A DNA stretch of 35,679 nucleotides, taken from NCBI GenBank assembly GCA_030627905.1, contig DAOVRZ010000053.1, positions 1 to 35,679 of the forward strand, read 5' to 3'. A model generated the notes under the pieces. It did not search any database. It saw nothing but the letters and a program-made list of their open reading frames with translations, and was not told where the DNA came from. The stretch comes from JAGMES01 sp023128035 (GTDB lineage Bacteria; Bacillota; Halanaerobiia; DY22613). Positions 1 to 7,962 of the stretch are shown here, piece after piece (position 1 is the first letter of the stretch; every line of letters starts with the position of its first letter). A program made the position numbers and the translations under genes.

Positions 1-221
1 ATCATTTTATCAATTCCCAAATAAGATAATCCTCTTAACATTTCAGACTCAAAATATAATAAATAATCATCCAAAACTTTTACAGCTAAAAATTTAGCTT
101 CCACTGAATAATCATAAGCAGCAATATAATTTCGATCTTTACTCATTGCTTTTCTGCATTTCTGAATTAATTGCTTGCATTCATCTTTAACAAGTATTTT
201 ATCACACCCTATATTAATCAT
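1..221 (-). CDS. Hypothetical protein, N-terminal part only (runs off the window)
   Basis: An open frame of 73 codons starts at an ATG whose A is base 221 and continues without a stop to the window edge. A GGGTGG ribosome binding site sits just upstream, and a strong promoter lies at 264-292. The visible peptide begins MINIGCDKILVKDECKQLIQ. It is charged and probably helical, with several Lys/Glu and aromatic residues and no signal peptide or membrane segment. I do not recognise the family. A palindrome covering its -10 element suggests regulation by a dimeric repressor. That it is a real gene is supported by start, RBS and promoter together; the function is unknown. Confidence 0.6.
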   Translation of the reverse strand, partial: MINIGCDKILVKDECKQLIQKCRKAMSKDRNYIAAYDYSVEAKFLAVKVLDDYLLYFESEMLRGLSYLGIDKM

Positions 222-258
222 TCCACCCTTTCCCCCTATCATACAATTTTATATCTTC

Positions 259-281
259 ATGTAATTATACTATAATTACAT
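259..281. promoter_or_regulatory. Perfect 23-bp palindrome over the -10 element (operator candidate)
   Basis: The arms ATGTAATTATA and TATAATTACAT flank a single C at 270. The palindrome covers the whole -10 hexamer and the start of the spacer of the promoter at 264-292, where a bound dimer would block RNA polymerase. No regulator gene is visible beside it. AT-rich promoters form chance palindromes, but an 11-bp perfect arm is long for chance. Confidence 0.5.
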
Positions 282-292
282 TATTATTGCAA
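264..292 (-). promoter_or_regulatory. Promoter of the gene at 1-221
   Basis: Read on the minus strand: TTGCAA (287-292), a 17-base spacer, then TATAAT (264-269). The start codon lies about 40 bases downstream. This is a near-consensus housekeeping sigma-A type promoter. Confidence 0.75.
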
Positions 293-456
293 GTTTTTAG
301 TATTTCAAGATTTATTAGGTGATAAATACTTTGTTATCTTTTTAATTACTCACTTTTGCAGTTGAGAACAGCTAGTTTTCCTTTATCTATTTTTTCTGTT
401 ACTTCAAGACCATAAGATAAGCTGTTCTTTAAACATAATTTGATCTTGGCAAAAAA

Positions 457-484
457 AAATAAGCAATTAATCAATTGCTTATTT
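457..484 (-). terminator. Rho-independent terminator
   Basis: Twelve-bp perfect arms (457-468 and 473-484) with a four-base loop. On the minus strand the hairpin is followed by a T run (451-456). It would end transcription coming from the MFS gene or the decayed fragment next to it. Confidence 0.75.
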
Positions 485-676
485 CACTATTCCTATCTCC
501 TCTAAAGAATTTGGATACCTTCCACTCATCTTCACAAAGCCAGGGACTTTCCCCTTCATGAATTTGGTGAAATCTAAGGATTGTATCATTATGTAGATAA
601 ACTCAAAATTTTCTGCGAAAAATCGTCTTTTAATTTATTGGCCACATCTCACCAATCTTTATTGTAATCATATTTA
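471..676 (-). pseudogene. Possible decayed coding fragment downstream of the MFS gene
   Basis: No intact gene lies here, but the minus strand reads like degraded coding sequence. A frame from about 676 gives DVANKLKDDFSQKILSLST after an in-frame TGA. An adjacent frame then gives LHNDTILRFHQIHEGESPWL and continues to a TGA at 471-473. Another frame stays open for about 50 codons over the same stretch. The composition looks protein-like and a terminator follows directly. I do not recognise a family, and the exact frame path is uncertain. Confidence 0.25.
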
Positions 677-700
677 ATATAATTTGTAAAAAATAATACT

Positions 701-1915
701 TTAGTTAATACTATACGAATGCTTCTCCACCATAGTAATTTTATAAAACAAGGCTGCAATAATAAATAAACTCAACCCCCCAAGAGTAAAGATTAAATAG
801 ACCGATAATACATCTGCTAAAGCCCCAAAAACCCAATAACTAAGCGGTTGCGCTATCTGGCTAACAAAAAATACCAATGAGATCACTCTTCCATAATACT
901 CTTTAAGGATATATGTTTGCATATAGGAGAAAAAGGCTACATTAAACATAGTATTTCCAATACCTGATAGTAAACCTCCGAAAAGCAGAAAATGTTTTTG
1001 TCCATAAAGACCAAAAAGTAAATATGCTAAACCATTTAAGATTAGAGCACTACTCATTAATTTTTTATCTCTTTGAGGTTGATACTTTTTTGATTTATTT
1101 CTAGATATAAGAAATGCTATTAAAATACTCCCGATAGCTAAAGAGGACTTAAATATACCAAAAAAGTTAACATGTAAACTAGCTTTATCTATAAGTATTC
1201 TAATCAGCATCATATCAGATGCCCCAATAAAGTTTATAAAAGCAAGCAAAAAAATAAAGTTTAAATATTGAGTATTAACTTTTATATACTTTAATCCTGC
1301 ATAAAACTTTGTAAAAAATGTTTCTTCCTTTGTCTGTTTAAATTCATATGATGTTATTGCCAGTGTAAAGAAAGCTGCTATAAAAAATGAAAATCCATCA
1401 ATTAAAAAGCAAGACGCAACTTGGAATTTTGCAATCAAAAGAGCACCCACCATAGGAAGAGAAACCTTAGCAACATTTTGAACTAGTGCACTTATTGAAT
1501 TGGCTTTTAAATATTCATTTTGTTTTACTAAATTCTGGATAAGAGAACTCCTTGTAGAAGCTACTAATGAAAATAGAATTGTATCAATAGACAATATCAC
1601 TGATAAATTCCAAAATCCGAGCATATTTTTATATGTCAAGATAGCCAATATTATTGAGCTTATACCAGCTAAAAGATCACAAAAAAACATTAAATATTTT
1701 CGATTAAACATGTCTATTAGATTACCTATGAATGGCATAAGAATAAGCGCAGGAATTGTTGATAGACCAAAGAGTAATCCTGTCTTATTTCCTGAACCCA
1801 GAATTTCATATGCAATCCACATTGTTGCAGTACCATTGATAATATTACCTAAAATAGATATTAATTGTCCAGACAGCAATACAGTATAATCCCGATTTAT
1901 TATTTTTATGTTCAT
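701..1915 (-). CDS. MFS drug-efflux-type transporter
   Basis: This is a 404-aa integral membrane protein with about twelve hydrophobic segments, the usual length for a major facilitator. After the second helix, near residues 60-75, it has the loop GNLIDMFNRKYLMFF. This matches the MFS motif A pattern (G-x-x-x-D-x-x-x-R-K) of proton-coupled drug antiporters. The overall pattern resembles the MefA/MFS_3-type exporters for macrolides and other lipophilic compounds, but the substrate cannot be read from sequence. The start is the ATG at 1915, with AGGAG about 13 bases upstream, a rather long spacing. It lies alone on the minus strand, with a decayed fragment upstream and a terminator at 457-484 downstream. 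Confidence 0.85.
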   Translation of the reverse strand: MNIKIINRDYTVLLSGQLISILGNIINGTATMWIAYEILGSGNKTGLLFGLSTIPALILMPFIGNLIDMFNRKYLMFFCDLLAGISSIILAILTYKNMLGFWNLSVILSIDTILFSLVASTRSSLIQNLVKQNEYLKANSISALVQNVAKVSLPMVGALLIAKFQVASCFLIDGFSFFIAAFFTLAITSYEFKQTKEETFFTKFYAGLKYIKVNTQYLNFIFLLAFINFIGASDMMLIRILIDKASLHVNFFGIFKSSLAIGSILIAFLISRNKSKKYQPQRDKKLMSSALILNGLAYLLFGLYGQKHFLLFGGLLSGIGNTMFNVAFFSYMQTYILKEYYGRVISLVFFVSQIAQPLSYWVFGALADVLSVYLIFTLGGLSLFIIAALFYKITMVEKHSYSIN

Positions 1916-1942
1916 GTATGCGCACCAACTCCTCGACCAACT

Positions 1943-2122
1943 TTATTCTATCTCTAACATCTTTGATGGAAAAACTTCTAAGTTTTTCAAACCCAACTTT
2001 TTAGAATCAGTGGCAACATTCTTGTATATTTCTAAAGGAATTTCTACTTTATCAGAAATGCGGGAATTTTCATCATAGCAGTATATACTTCTTAAAATAG
2101 TATTTACTATATTAATAACTCT
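1943..2122 (-). pseudogene. Short open frame of about 60 codons without a start, probably a gene remnant
   Basis: Between a TAG at 2123-2125 and a TAA at 1943-1945 the minus strand is open and reads like protein, with segments such as ISDKVEIPLEIYKNVATDSK and LGLKNLEVFPSKMLEIE. No convincing start codon or ribosome binding site precedes it. It ends 27 bases before the MFS gene and may be the C-terminal stub of a deleted upstream partner. The family is not recognised. The rest of the 1916-2350 gap is AT-rich and empty apart from the terminator at 2278-2328. Confidence 0.3.
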
Positions 2123-2277
2123 CTACATTTCGCAAGTTCCTAATAATATTTTTGATATTCATAATAAATATTAATTCTATATTTTTTCCATTATTCCTTT
2201 TTTTATAGTGTTTTTTTAATGCACAAATTTACTCCATCGCTGACATACTATTATTAATTTGTTACCCAAAATAAAAA

Positions 2278-2328
2278 TGAAGAAAAGCATACCGTATTGA
2301 GCCGGTTTATACTTTTCCTCACCTTCAT
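2278..2328 (-). terminator. Terminator of the PF09820-type gene
   Basis: On the minus strand an imperfect stem (2303-2317 with 2282-2294, two-base bulge) reads GAAAAGTATAAACCG against CGGTATGCTTTTC. It is followed by a T-rich tract and lies just after the stop of the gene at 2351. Confidence 0.6.
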
Positions 2329-2350
2329 ATCTTTTCTAATTTTTTTCATT

Positions 2351-4051
2351 TCAACACACCTCTAAACACTCAACACACTTACTACCAGCAAAAACTATCA
2401 CCCATTTCTTCAACTTCTCTTTCTCCCTTAATTCCTCTGACTCTTTATATCTTAAGATAGCTTCTTTTGCTTCTGCCACCTTCCTATTAACAATGCTATC
2501 ACCAGCATGTTCATAATCACTCTGTTTAATATATTTCAACTCTATAATACCTTCATACTCGGGTTCTACTCCACTTCTAGCCAAAAGAGCGATATCAATA
2601 TATCCTCCTTCAACCTCATATTCACTCTTAACATAATAAATATTACTCAACATCAGATAGCTCAAAAATATTAGTTTAATATATTTCTCATCATATTTGA
2701 TAAAATCTCTATTTGAGAGTTTTTCCAAAGTTTTCTCGATAATATTAATAAAATCATTAATCTCACCTTTTAGTGCTATTTGCTCCATAGCATCTTTGAT
2801 CCCAGAAATATTCAAATCATAGTTTGAATCATCTCTAATAAGCTTAGCAAAAAAATCAAAATATAATTCTTTAATAACATAATTAGGTACTTTTAACTTA
2901 TAACGAGTAAGAATACTCTTATCTATCGTTAAAAAACCCATATAAAAAAGTAATGAAAGAAAATCTTCAGAAGTGAATTCTTTAGCCAGACTAAACTCTC
3001 TGGTGATTTGAACAGTCTGAGAATTACCTTTCAATATATCCTCTAATATTTTTAAGTTTCTCTTTTTATTTTTTAAAGTAAAAAGATCTCGCATCTTACT
3101 ATAGTCACTGGAAATATTAGTATCAATTAATTCCAGTGGAAGTTCATTTTCTTGCTGATATTTATTAAGATAATAGAGAATCATATCACTATTAAACACC
3201 TTATCGTCTACTTTACCACTAAATTTATAACCATTATAATATCTTTTTAACTCAGGAATTAGTAAGTCTTTATCAATATCTTCTCCTAATATTTCATTCA
3301 ATAAGTACCTCACTTCATCCTCAGTAAAACCCATCATTTCATTTAATTTTCTAGTCCGAGTTAAATCAGATGCAATGTTAAAACCACTAGTAAGACTATC
3401 AAGAGTAACAGGGCTAACTCCTGTAGCAAAAATTCTATCTATAATCCCAATCTCAGTTCCTTCCTTAAGCGCCTCATACCACTTTCTAACAAAACCAGTT
3501 TTACTTATTGTTTCTTCAAAAGTATCTACCTGAAAGCTCAATAATTCATTAGCAAAATGATCGTATTCATCTATTAGGATAAATATCTTACCATCAATAT
3601 TATGTCTAACCTCTTTTAAAAAAGAGCTAAAAATCCTGGCAGGGGTTCCACTAGTAGTTAGCTCAAAATCCAAATGATATTTTGTTATAAAATCAGCTAA
3701 TGTATCTATTATATTTTTGGTAAAATCATCTTGCAATATTTCCTTTGTTGAAGTATCCATTTTAGAAAAATTAAAATGTAAAATATAATAATTAGTCGCC
3801 AGGGAAGTCGGTTTTTTACCTATATATAAGTCCTTAAAAAGCAGTTCAAAGTCATCTTTGCTATTGATATCGTAATAATAACTCAGCAAAGAAATAAAGA
3901 GGCTTTTCCCAAAACGCCGCGGTCTCAAAAAGAAAATATATCTCTCATTATAATTTTCTAATAACTCTATATATTGAGTTTTATCAATATAAATATAATT
4001 ATTTTCAATCATTTTTTTGAAATTACTGATCCCATATGGTATCTTCTTCAT
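2351..4051 (-). CDS. AAA-ATPase-like protein with C-terminal PD-(D/E)XK nuclease-type domain (PF09820 + PDDEXK_9)
   Basis: A 566-aa protein of the family often annotated AAA-ATPase_like/DUF1703. The N-terminus has the family hallmark YIDKTQYIELL near residue 22, then FFLRPRRFGKSLFISLL (residues 39-55), a P-loop variant. A Walker B-like ILIDEYDHF lies near residue 157. Near the C-terminus GGYIDIALL followed by GIIELKY matches the D...(E)xK core of PD-(D/E)XK nucleases. The family is common in multiple copies in anaerobes. Its role is unsettled, and mobile or selfish behaviour has been suggested. The start ATG at 4051 has GGGGAG eight bases upstream. It stands alone, with its own terminator on the left. 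Confidence 0.85.
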   Translation of the reverse strand: MKKIPYGISNFKKMIENNYIYIDKTQYIELLENYNERYIFFLRPRRFGKSLFISLLSYYYDINSKDDFELLFKDLYIGKKPTSLATNYYILHFNFSKMDTSTKEILQDDFTKNIIDTLADFITKYHLDFELTTSGTPARIFSSFLKEVRHNIDGKIFILIDEYDHFANELLSFQVDTFEETISKTGFVRKWYEALKEGTEIGIIDRIFATGVSPVTLDSLTSGFNIASDLTRTRKLNEMMGFTEDEVRYLLNEILGEDIDKDLLIPELKRYYNGYKFSGKVDDKVFNSDMILYYLNKYQQENELPLELIDTNISSDYSKMRDLFTLKNKKRNLKILEDILKGNSQTVQITREFSLAKEFTSEDFLSLLFYMGFLTIDKSILTRYKLKVPNYVIKELYFDFFAKLIRDDSNYDLNISGIKDAMEQIALKGEINDFINIIEKTLEKLSNRDFIKYDEKYIKLIFLSYLMLSNIYYVKSEYEVEGGYIDIALLARSGVEPEYEGIIELKYIKQSDYEHAGDSIVNRKVAEAKEAILRYKESEELREKEKLKKWVIVFAGSKCVECLEVC

Positions 4052-4182
4052 TCTGATACTCCCCTCTCATTTAATATACTACTACTATTATACCAATAGT
4101 TGTAACTTTCAACAAGTTAATAGTTGTGATACAAAGAAAGACCAGCAAAATTTATCTTTAAAAATTGACTGACCTGATTCAT

Positions 4183-4224
4183 AAAAAAATGATGAACGCA
4201 CCCACTTCGCGTTCATCATTTTTT
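4183..4224. terminator. Bidirectional terminator after recR
   Basis: Near-perfect 16-bp arms containing AATGATGAACGC and its complement, flanked by A on one side and T on the other. It ends the dnaX-ybaB-recR transcript. Confidence 0.85.
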
Positions 4225-4266
4225 ACCTCGACTTAATTAACATCTCAGCATTATATAAAATTCATC

Positions 4267-4863
4267 CTAAATCTTCCTCCGCCCCTCCAAGGCTTTAGAA
4301 AGAGTCACTTCATCAACGTATTCTAAATCACCGCCAACTGGTAAACCTGCTGCTAAACGAGTACAAAGAATGTCTAAAGGTTTTAAGAGACGAGCAATAT
4401 ACATAGATGTCGCTTCTCCCTCTACATCAGGATCAGTTGCAATAATAATTTCCTTGATCTCTTCATGTACCCGGGCCAGCAACTCTTTTAATCGAATATC
4501 ATCAGGCCCAACTCCATCCATCGGCGAAATAGCACCATGAAGAACATGATATAATCCCTTAAACTCACCAGTTTTCTCCATTACAATAATATCTCTAGGG
4601 CTTTCTACAACACAGATCATACTATGATCTCTCGACGGATCATCACAGATAAAACATGGATCTGTATCGGTTAAATTACTACAGACAGAGCAATAGGTTA
4701 ATTTCTCTTTTGCTTCCATAATTGAATCAGCCAATGCTTTTGCCTCTGTAAAATTGGTATCCAAAAGATGAAACGCTAATCTTTGCGCAGTTCTAGGACC
4801 AATTCCGGGAAGTTTACTCAATTCCCCAATCAAATTTGCTAAAGGTTTTGCAAAATAACGCAT
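4267..4863 (-). CDS. recR: Recombination protein RecR
   Basis: RecR acts with RecF/RecO in recombinational DNA repair, loading RecA at single-strand gaps. The 198-aa length is typical. The protein opens with an HhH element (KLPGIGPRTAQRLAFHLL, residues 17-34). A four-Cys zinc finger follows, CSVC...CFIC, residues 58-73. The TOPRIM domain includes VVESPRDIIVME and IIIATDPDVEGEATSMYIAR. It ends in the family's typical GGDLEYVDEVTLSKAL. The start codon lies one base after the ybaB stop, so the two are translationally coupled. The dnaX-ybaB-recR order is conserved across Bacillota. Confidence 0.98.
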   Translation of the reverse strand: MRYFAKPLANLIGELSKLPGIGPRTAQRLAFHLLDTNFTEAKALADSIMEAKEKLTYCSVCSNLTDTDPCFICDDPSRDHSMICVVESPRDIIVMEKTGEFKGLYHVLHGAISPMDGVGPDDIRLKELLARVHEEIKEIIIATDPDVEGEATSMYIARLLKPLDILCTRLAAGLPVGGDLEYVDEVTLSKALEGRRKI

Positions 4864-4864
4864 C

Positions 4865-5173
4865 TTAGAAGAGACCTGGGATATTTAATCCCCCTGTAAG
4901 TTTGGACATTTCACTATTTGTCATCTCTTGAACTTTACGCAGAGATTCGTTAACAGCTGCTAATACCAAATCTTCTAACATTTCTACATCATCTGGATCT
5001 ACTGCATCTGGATCAATTTTAATATCCAAAATTTCTAATTTACCATTGGTAGTTACTTTTACAACACCACCGCCAGAACTTACTTCAACAGTCTTTTCAG
5101 CTATTTCATCCTGAAGTTTAGCCATTTGAGTCTGCATTTGTTGAACTTGTTTCATCATCTTATTCATATTCAT
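4865..5173 (-). CDS. ybaB: YbaB/EbfC family nucleoid-associated protein
   Basis: A 102-aa basic/acidic mixed protein of the YbaB/EbfC family, small DNA-binding dimers nearly always found between dnaX and recR. The N-terminal helix is rich in Met and Gln (MMKQVQQMQTQMAKLQDEIA). The conserved core reads SGGGVVKVTTNGKLEILDIK, followed by the acidic DPDAVDPDDVEMLEDLVLAA. The start has a GGAGG six to eight bases upstream. It sits 56 bases after dnaX and one base before recR in one operon. B. subtilis calls the ortholog yaaK. Confidence 0.96.
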   Translation of the reverse strand: MNMNKMMKQVQQMQTQMAKLQDEIAEKTVEVSSGGGVVKVTTNGKLEILDIKIDPDAVDPDDVEMLEDLVLAAVNESLRKVQEMTNSEMSKLTGGLNIPGLF

Positions 5174-5228
5174 CTTTATTACCTCCTCAAAATAATACTC
5201 TTATTTTTATTTTATTAATTTACAGTAT

Positions 5229-7034
5229 TCAATGTTCATTATCAACATCCTCTATGCCAATAATTTTACCACCAAAATATTTTAATGTTTTTTGTACTAT
5301 AGGATCATTTTCTATTTGCTCACGGGTAAGTTTGATAGGTTTATTTTCTTCAGATCTATCCTGAATTTCACTAGCACTAGGGATAGCACCTGCTTCTCTT
5401 TCCTCTACCCTCTTAGGAATTTTGCCCTCTTCTCCTTCAAAAATACAGCGTGCATGAACTGTTTGACCAATAACTTTCTTTAAGACTAATTCTAATTTAT
5501 CTATTTCCTCTTCAGCATGAGCTTTATGGAAAGTGCTGGACTGCGGAAAAACGATATAAATAGTATTGCCAACAATAGCATAAGGTTTTCCTTTTAATAA
5601 GAAAGCTCTTAATTTCCGAGTCTCACTTTTCTTATTCAAGAAATCAAGCGTAACTTTCCAGTAATTTTCCAACTCATCTTTAGTTATTGATATAGATTTT
5701 ACACCCTGCTCTTTAATCGATTCCTCTTTAGCTGGTTGTGCAACCTCTAGAACCTCTTTAGTAGTTTCCTTCACTTCAACATTTTTATTAATTTTGGATT
5801 GAGAAGCAACCTTTTCTTGGATCTTTTGAACTGGTGCTACCTCTGGCTTAGGAGAAACAATTATTCTTTCTTGAATAGATGGGCGTGACTCCAACATCTC
5901 TTCTACCTTAGCCAATCGATTAATCAAATTTGTCATCGACGTATCTACTTCTGGTGATAATAACTTAATCAAAGTCAGCTCCAGAATCAAACGCGGCTGA
6001 CTGGCAAATCTTAATTGTTGATCTGCATCACTCAACATTTCTAATATCTTCAGAAGATCAGAAGTTTTAAAATTTTGTGCCTGTTCCATCTGTTCTAGCT
6101 TAAACTCTTCAGGTAAATCAATTATATTATTTTGAACACCACACTCTTTAACCAACATCAAATCTCTAAAGTGTAATATCAAATCTTTCACAAACTGATG
6201 AATATCCTTACCTTGATCAATAATCTTATTAACTAATTCCAATCCTCTCTTGGTATCATGAGATGCCATAACCATTACAATCTCTTTTAAAATTTGTTGA
6301 TCCACTTTACCCAAAATTGTATTTACATCTTCAATATTCACCCGATCTCCACCAAAAGCTATCGCCTGATCTAAAATACTGATAGCATCTCTCATACCAC
6401 CCTCTGCAGATCTAGCGATCATGGTTAAAGCACCATCAGAAACAGAAATTTTTTCTTGTTCACAAATATACTTCATTCTTTTACTTAAATCTTGAATTGA
6501 CAAAAGCCCAAAATCAAATCTCTGGCAACGAGAAATAATCGTAGGTAAAATTTTATGAGGCTCTGTAGTAGCCAATATAAAGACTACATTTTTTGGCGGC
6601 TCCTCTAAAGTCTTTAAAAGAGCATTAAAAGCCTCTTTTGTTAACATATGCACCTCATCTATAATATAAACTTTATAATCTCCCTCACTAGGAGAAAATT
6701 TAACCTTTTCCCTAAGATCGCGGATCTCATCAATCCTTCGATTGGAAGCAGCATCAATCTCGATCACATCCACTGACCTGCCCGAGTTGATCTGTTCACA
6801 AGAGAAACACTGATTACAGGGGTTGACCGTTGGACCCTTCTCACAATTTAAAGCTTTAGCAAACGCTTTCGCCGCAGAAGTCTTCCCAGTACCACGAGGG
6901 CCACAAAAAAGGTATGCATGGGAGATCCGATTATGCTCAATGGCATTCTTCAGTGTTTTAACTACTGTTTTCTGCCCAGCTAGATCATCAAATGTCTTTG
7001 GTCTCCATTTTCGATATAATGATAAATAGCCCAC
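5229..7034 (-). CDS. dnaX: DNA polymerase III subunit gamma/tau
   Basis: Clamp-loader subunit that opens and loads the beta clamp and tethers the replicative polymerase. It has a Walker A GPRGTGKTS (about residue 45), four zinc-binding Cys in CEKGPTVNPCNQCFSC, the DEVH box IIDEVHMLT and a sensor 1/SRC motif PTIISRCQRFDF. A variable Lys/Glu-rich C-terminal region carries the tau-type domain. The frame opens at a GTG at 7043. The better start is the GTG at 7034, six bases after GGGGGTGG, giving MGYLSLYRKWRPKTF as in relatives (601 aa). No convincing slippery site for a programmed gamma frameshift was seen. It lies downstream of the SRP RNA gene and heads the operon dnaX-ybaB-recR. Confidence 0.97.
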   Translation of the reverse strand: MGYLSLYRKWRPKTFDDLAGQKTVVKTLKNAIEHNRISHAYLFCGPRGTGKTSAAKAFAKALNCEKGPTVNPCNQCFSCEQINSGRSVDVIEIDAASNRRIDEIRDLREKVKFSPSEGDYKVYIIDEVHMLTKEAFNALLKTLEEPPKNVVFILATTEPHKILPTIISRCQRFDFGLLSIQDLSKRMKYICEQEKISVSDGALTMIARSAEGGMRDAISILDQAIAFGGDRVNIEDVNTILGKVDQQILKEIVMVMASHDTKRGLELVNKIIDQGKDIHQFVKDLILHFRDLMLVKECGVQNNIIDLPEEFKLEQMEQAQNFKTSDLLKILEMLSDADQQLRFASQPRLILELTLIKLLSPEVDTSMTNLINRLAKVEEMLESRPSIQERIIVSPKPEVAPVQKIQEKVASQSKINKNVEVKETTKEVLEVAQPAKEESIKEQGVKSISITKDELENYWKVTLDFLNKKSETRKLRAFLLKGKPYAIVGNTIYIVFPQSSTFHKAHAEEEIDKLELVLKKVIGQTVHARCIFEGEEGKIPKRVEEREAGAIPSASEIQDRSEENKPIKLTREQIENDPIVQKTLKYFGGKIIGIEDVDNEH

Positions 7035-7092
7035 AGGAACCACCCCCCACTATAGTATTCGCTAGTTGATTTCTATATCCTCCTTAGATAGC

Positions 7093-7113
7093 AGAAAAGT
7101 TGGGTTTCACCCA
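7093..7113 (-). terminator. Hairpin in the dnaX leader (terminator or attenuator)
   Basis: Nine-bp perfect arms AAGTTGGGT/ACCCAACTT with a three-base loop, followed on the minus strand by TTTTC. It lies between the SRP RNA gene and dnaX, about 50 bases upstream of dnaX. It may partly stop SRP transcripts before dnaX. The T tail is short, so efficiency is uncertain. The remaining 7114-7303 stretch shows no intact gene, only a short open frame ending in KCDYEKIKHTW that I could not assign. Confidence 0.5.
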
Positions 7114-7303
7114 ACTTAATATCATTACATCACTCACCATGTATGTTTAATTTTTTCATAGTCACATTTTAAAATTCCCATGATAATTTTTTCCCGATAT
7201 TCATTATGTACATAAAATCCATCTCTTAATCGTCATTTTACCCAGTAGCATTCCTCTAGACCTCTCATTTTTAGTAAAATTTTCTATAATAGATAAAAAA
7301 TAA

Positions 7304-7575
7304 AGGCCGTACATCTGGCCTTGAAGCAGACTTCCAAGCGTTACTTAAGCAGTTAGCTCAGGACAGGCACCCCTACGGCACATCCAAGAATTTACTTACC
7401 GCTGCTTCCTTCCGGACCTGACGGATTTCGTAAAATTGAATTGCGTAGGACCCAACCGTCAACACCACTTACTTAAGCCAGACCTCACAAGAACTACTCC
7501 TCGGCTCAGACATCAATCCTGCTATAGCGGGTTGCAGGTTACAGGGTACCGCTACCCCCCCATCTAGTACGACCA
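7304..7575 (-). ncRNA. ffs: Signal recognition particle RNA, large Bacillus/Clostridia type
   Basis: On the minus strand the hallmark helix 8 GTCAGGTCCGGAAGGAAGCA is present near 7410-7440. The Alu domain motifs are also recognisable, including GGGTAGCGGTACCCTGTAAC near the 5' end and GAGCTAACTGCTTAAGTAACG near the 3' end, both strongly like B. subtilis scRNA. The length of about 270 nt is that of the large SRP RNA. The RNA pairs with Ffh to deliver nascent membrane and secreted proteins to the translocase. The exact 5' and 3' ends are inferred; a GGCC...GGCC stem followed by T-rich sequence marks the 3' end. As in other Bacillota it sits directly upstream of dnaX. Confidence 0.95.
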
Positions 7576-7655
7576 AGCTTTGAAGCCAACAAGTTGGCTT
7601 ATATACTAAGTTGTTGAGATACTTGAAATAATATTTTCCCTCAAGTACAAGATTT

Positions 7656-7684
7656 ATTATATCAAAGGATTTCCCTCACGTCAA
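7656..7684 (-). promoter_or_regulatory. Promoter of the SRP RNA gene
   Basis: Minus strand TTGACG (7679-7684), 17-base spacer, TATAAT (7656-7661). The predicted start lies near 7649, about 75 bases upstream of the mature RNA. The intervening leader holds the perfect hairpin AAGCCAACTTGTTGGCTT (7583-7600), so the 5' end is probably processed. Confidence 0.85.
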
Positions 7685-7731
7685 GTTAGTTATGCCTTTT
7701 TCAGCTTATAATTATTCCCAGTGAACTCGTC

Positions 7732-7830
7732 CAGCTAAAGCTGAACATCGGGGCTTCAGTAGGGGATTCTACCCCCACTGAAGATTAAAAACAATTCCCA
7801 CCACTTATTGAAGTGGGGGTCTTAACTCAA
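7732..7830 (+). mobile_element. Cluster of hairpins resembling an IS200/IS605-family right end, no transposase
   Basis: Three stem-loops follow each other on the plus strand. The first is CAGC-TAAA-GCTG (7732-7743). The second is CTTCAGT...ACTGAAG with an inner GGGG/CCCC (7754-7783). The third is CCCACCACTT-ATTG-AAGTGGGGG (about 7798-7819). Directly after the last comes TCTTAACTCAA. IS608-type elements end in a subterminal hairpin followed by a TCAA cleavage site, so this looks like an orphan right end, a MITE, or a leftover omega-RNA scaffold. No tnpA or tnpB is nearby. The rest of the 7685-7962 gap has only a weak hairpin at 7875-7896. Confidence 0.4.
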
Positions 7831-7962
7831 AAGATTAACTAAAACTTCAGGATAAGTTTGCAGATAGTGTTTTAACTTCAACAACAAAGTTGAAGTTTTG
7901 AAGGAATAGTTTCCGTTCATGTAGAAATATTGCAACATACCTAACCTAAAAGGGGGAAAATG

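Noticed and set aside
5229..7034. Programmed frameshift in dnaX
   Set aside because: No A-rich slippery heptamer with a following stem was found at a suitable position; the only A6 run lies about 20 codons from the end.
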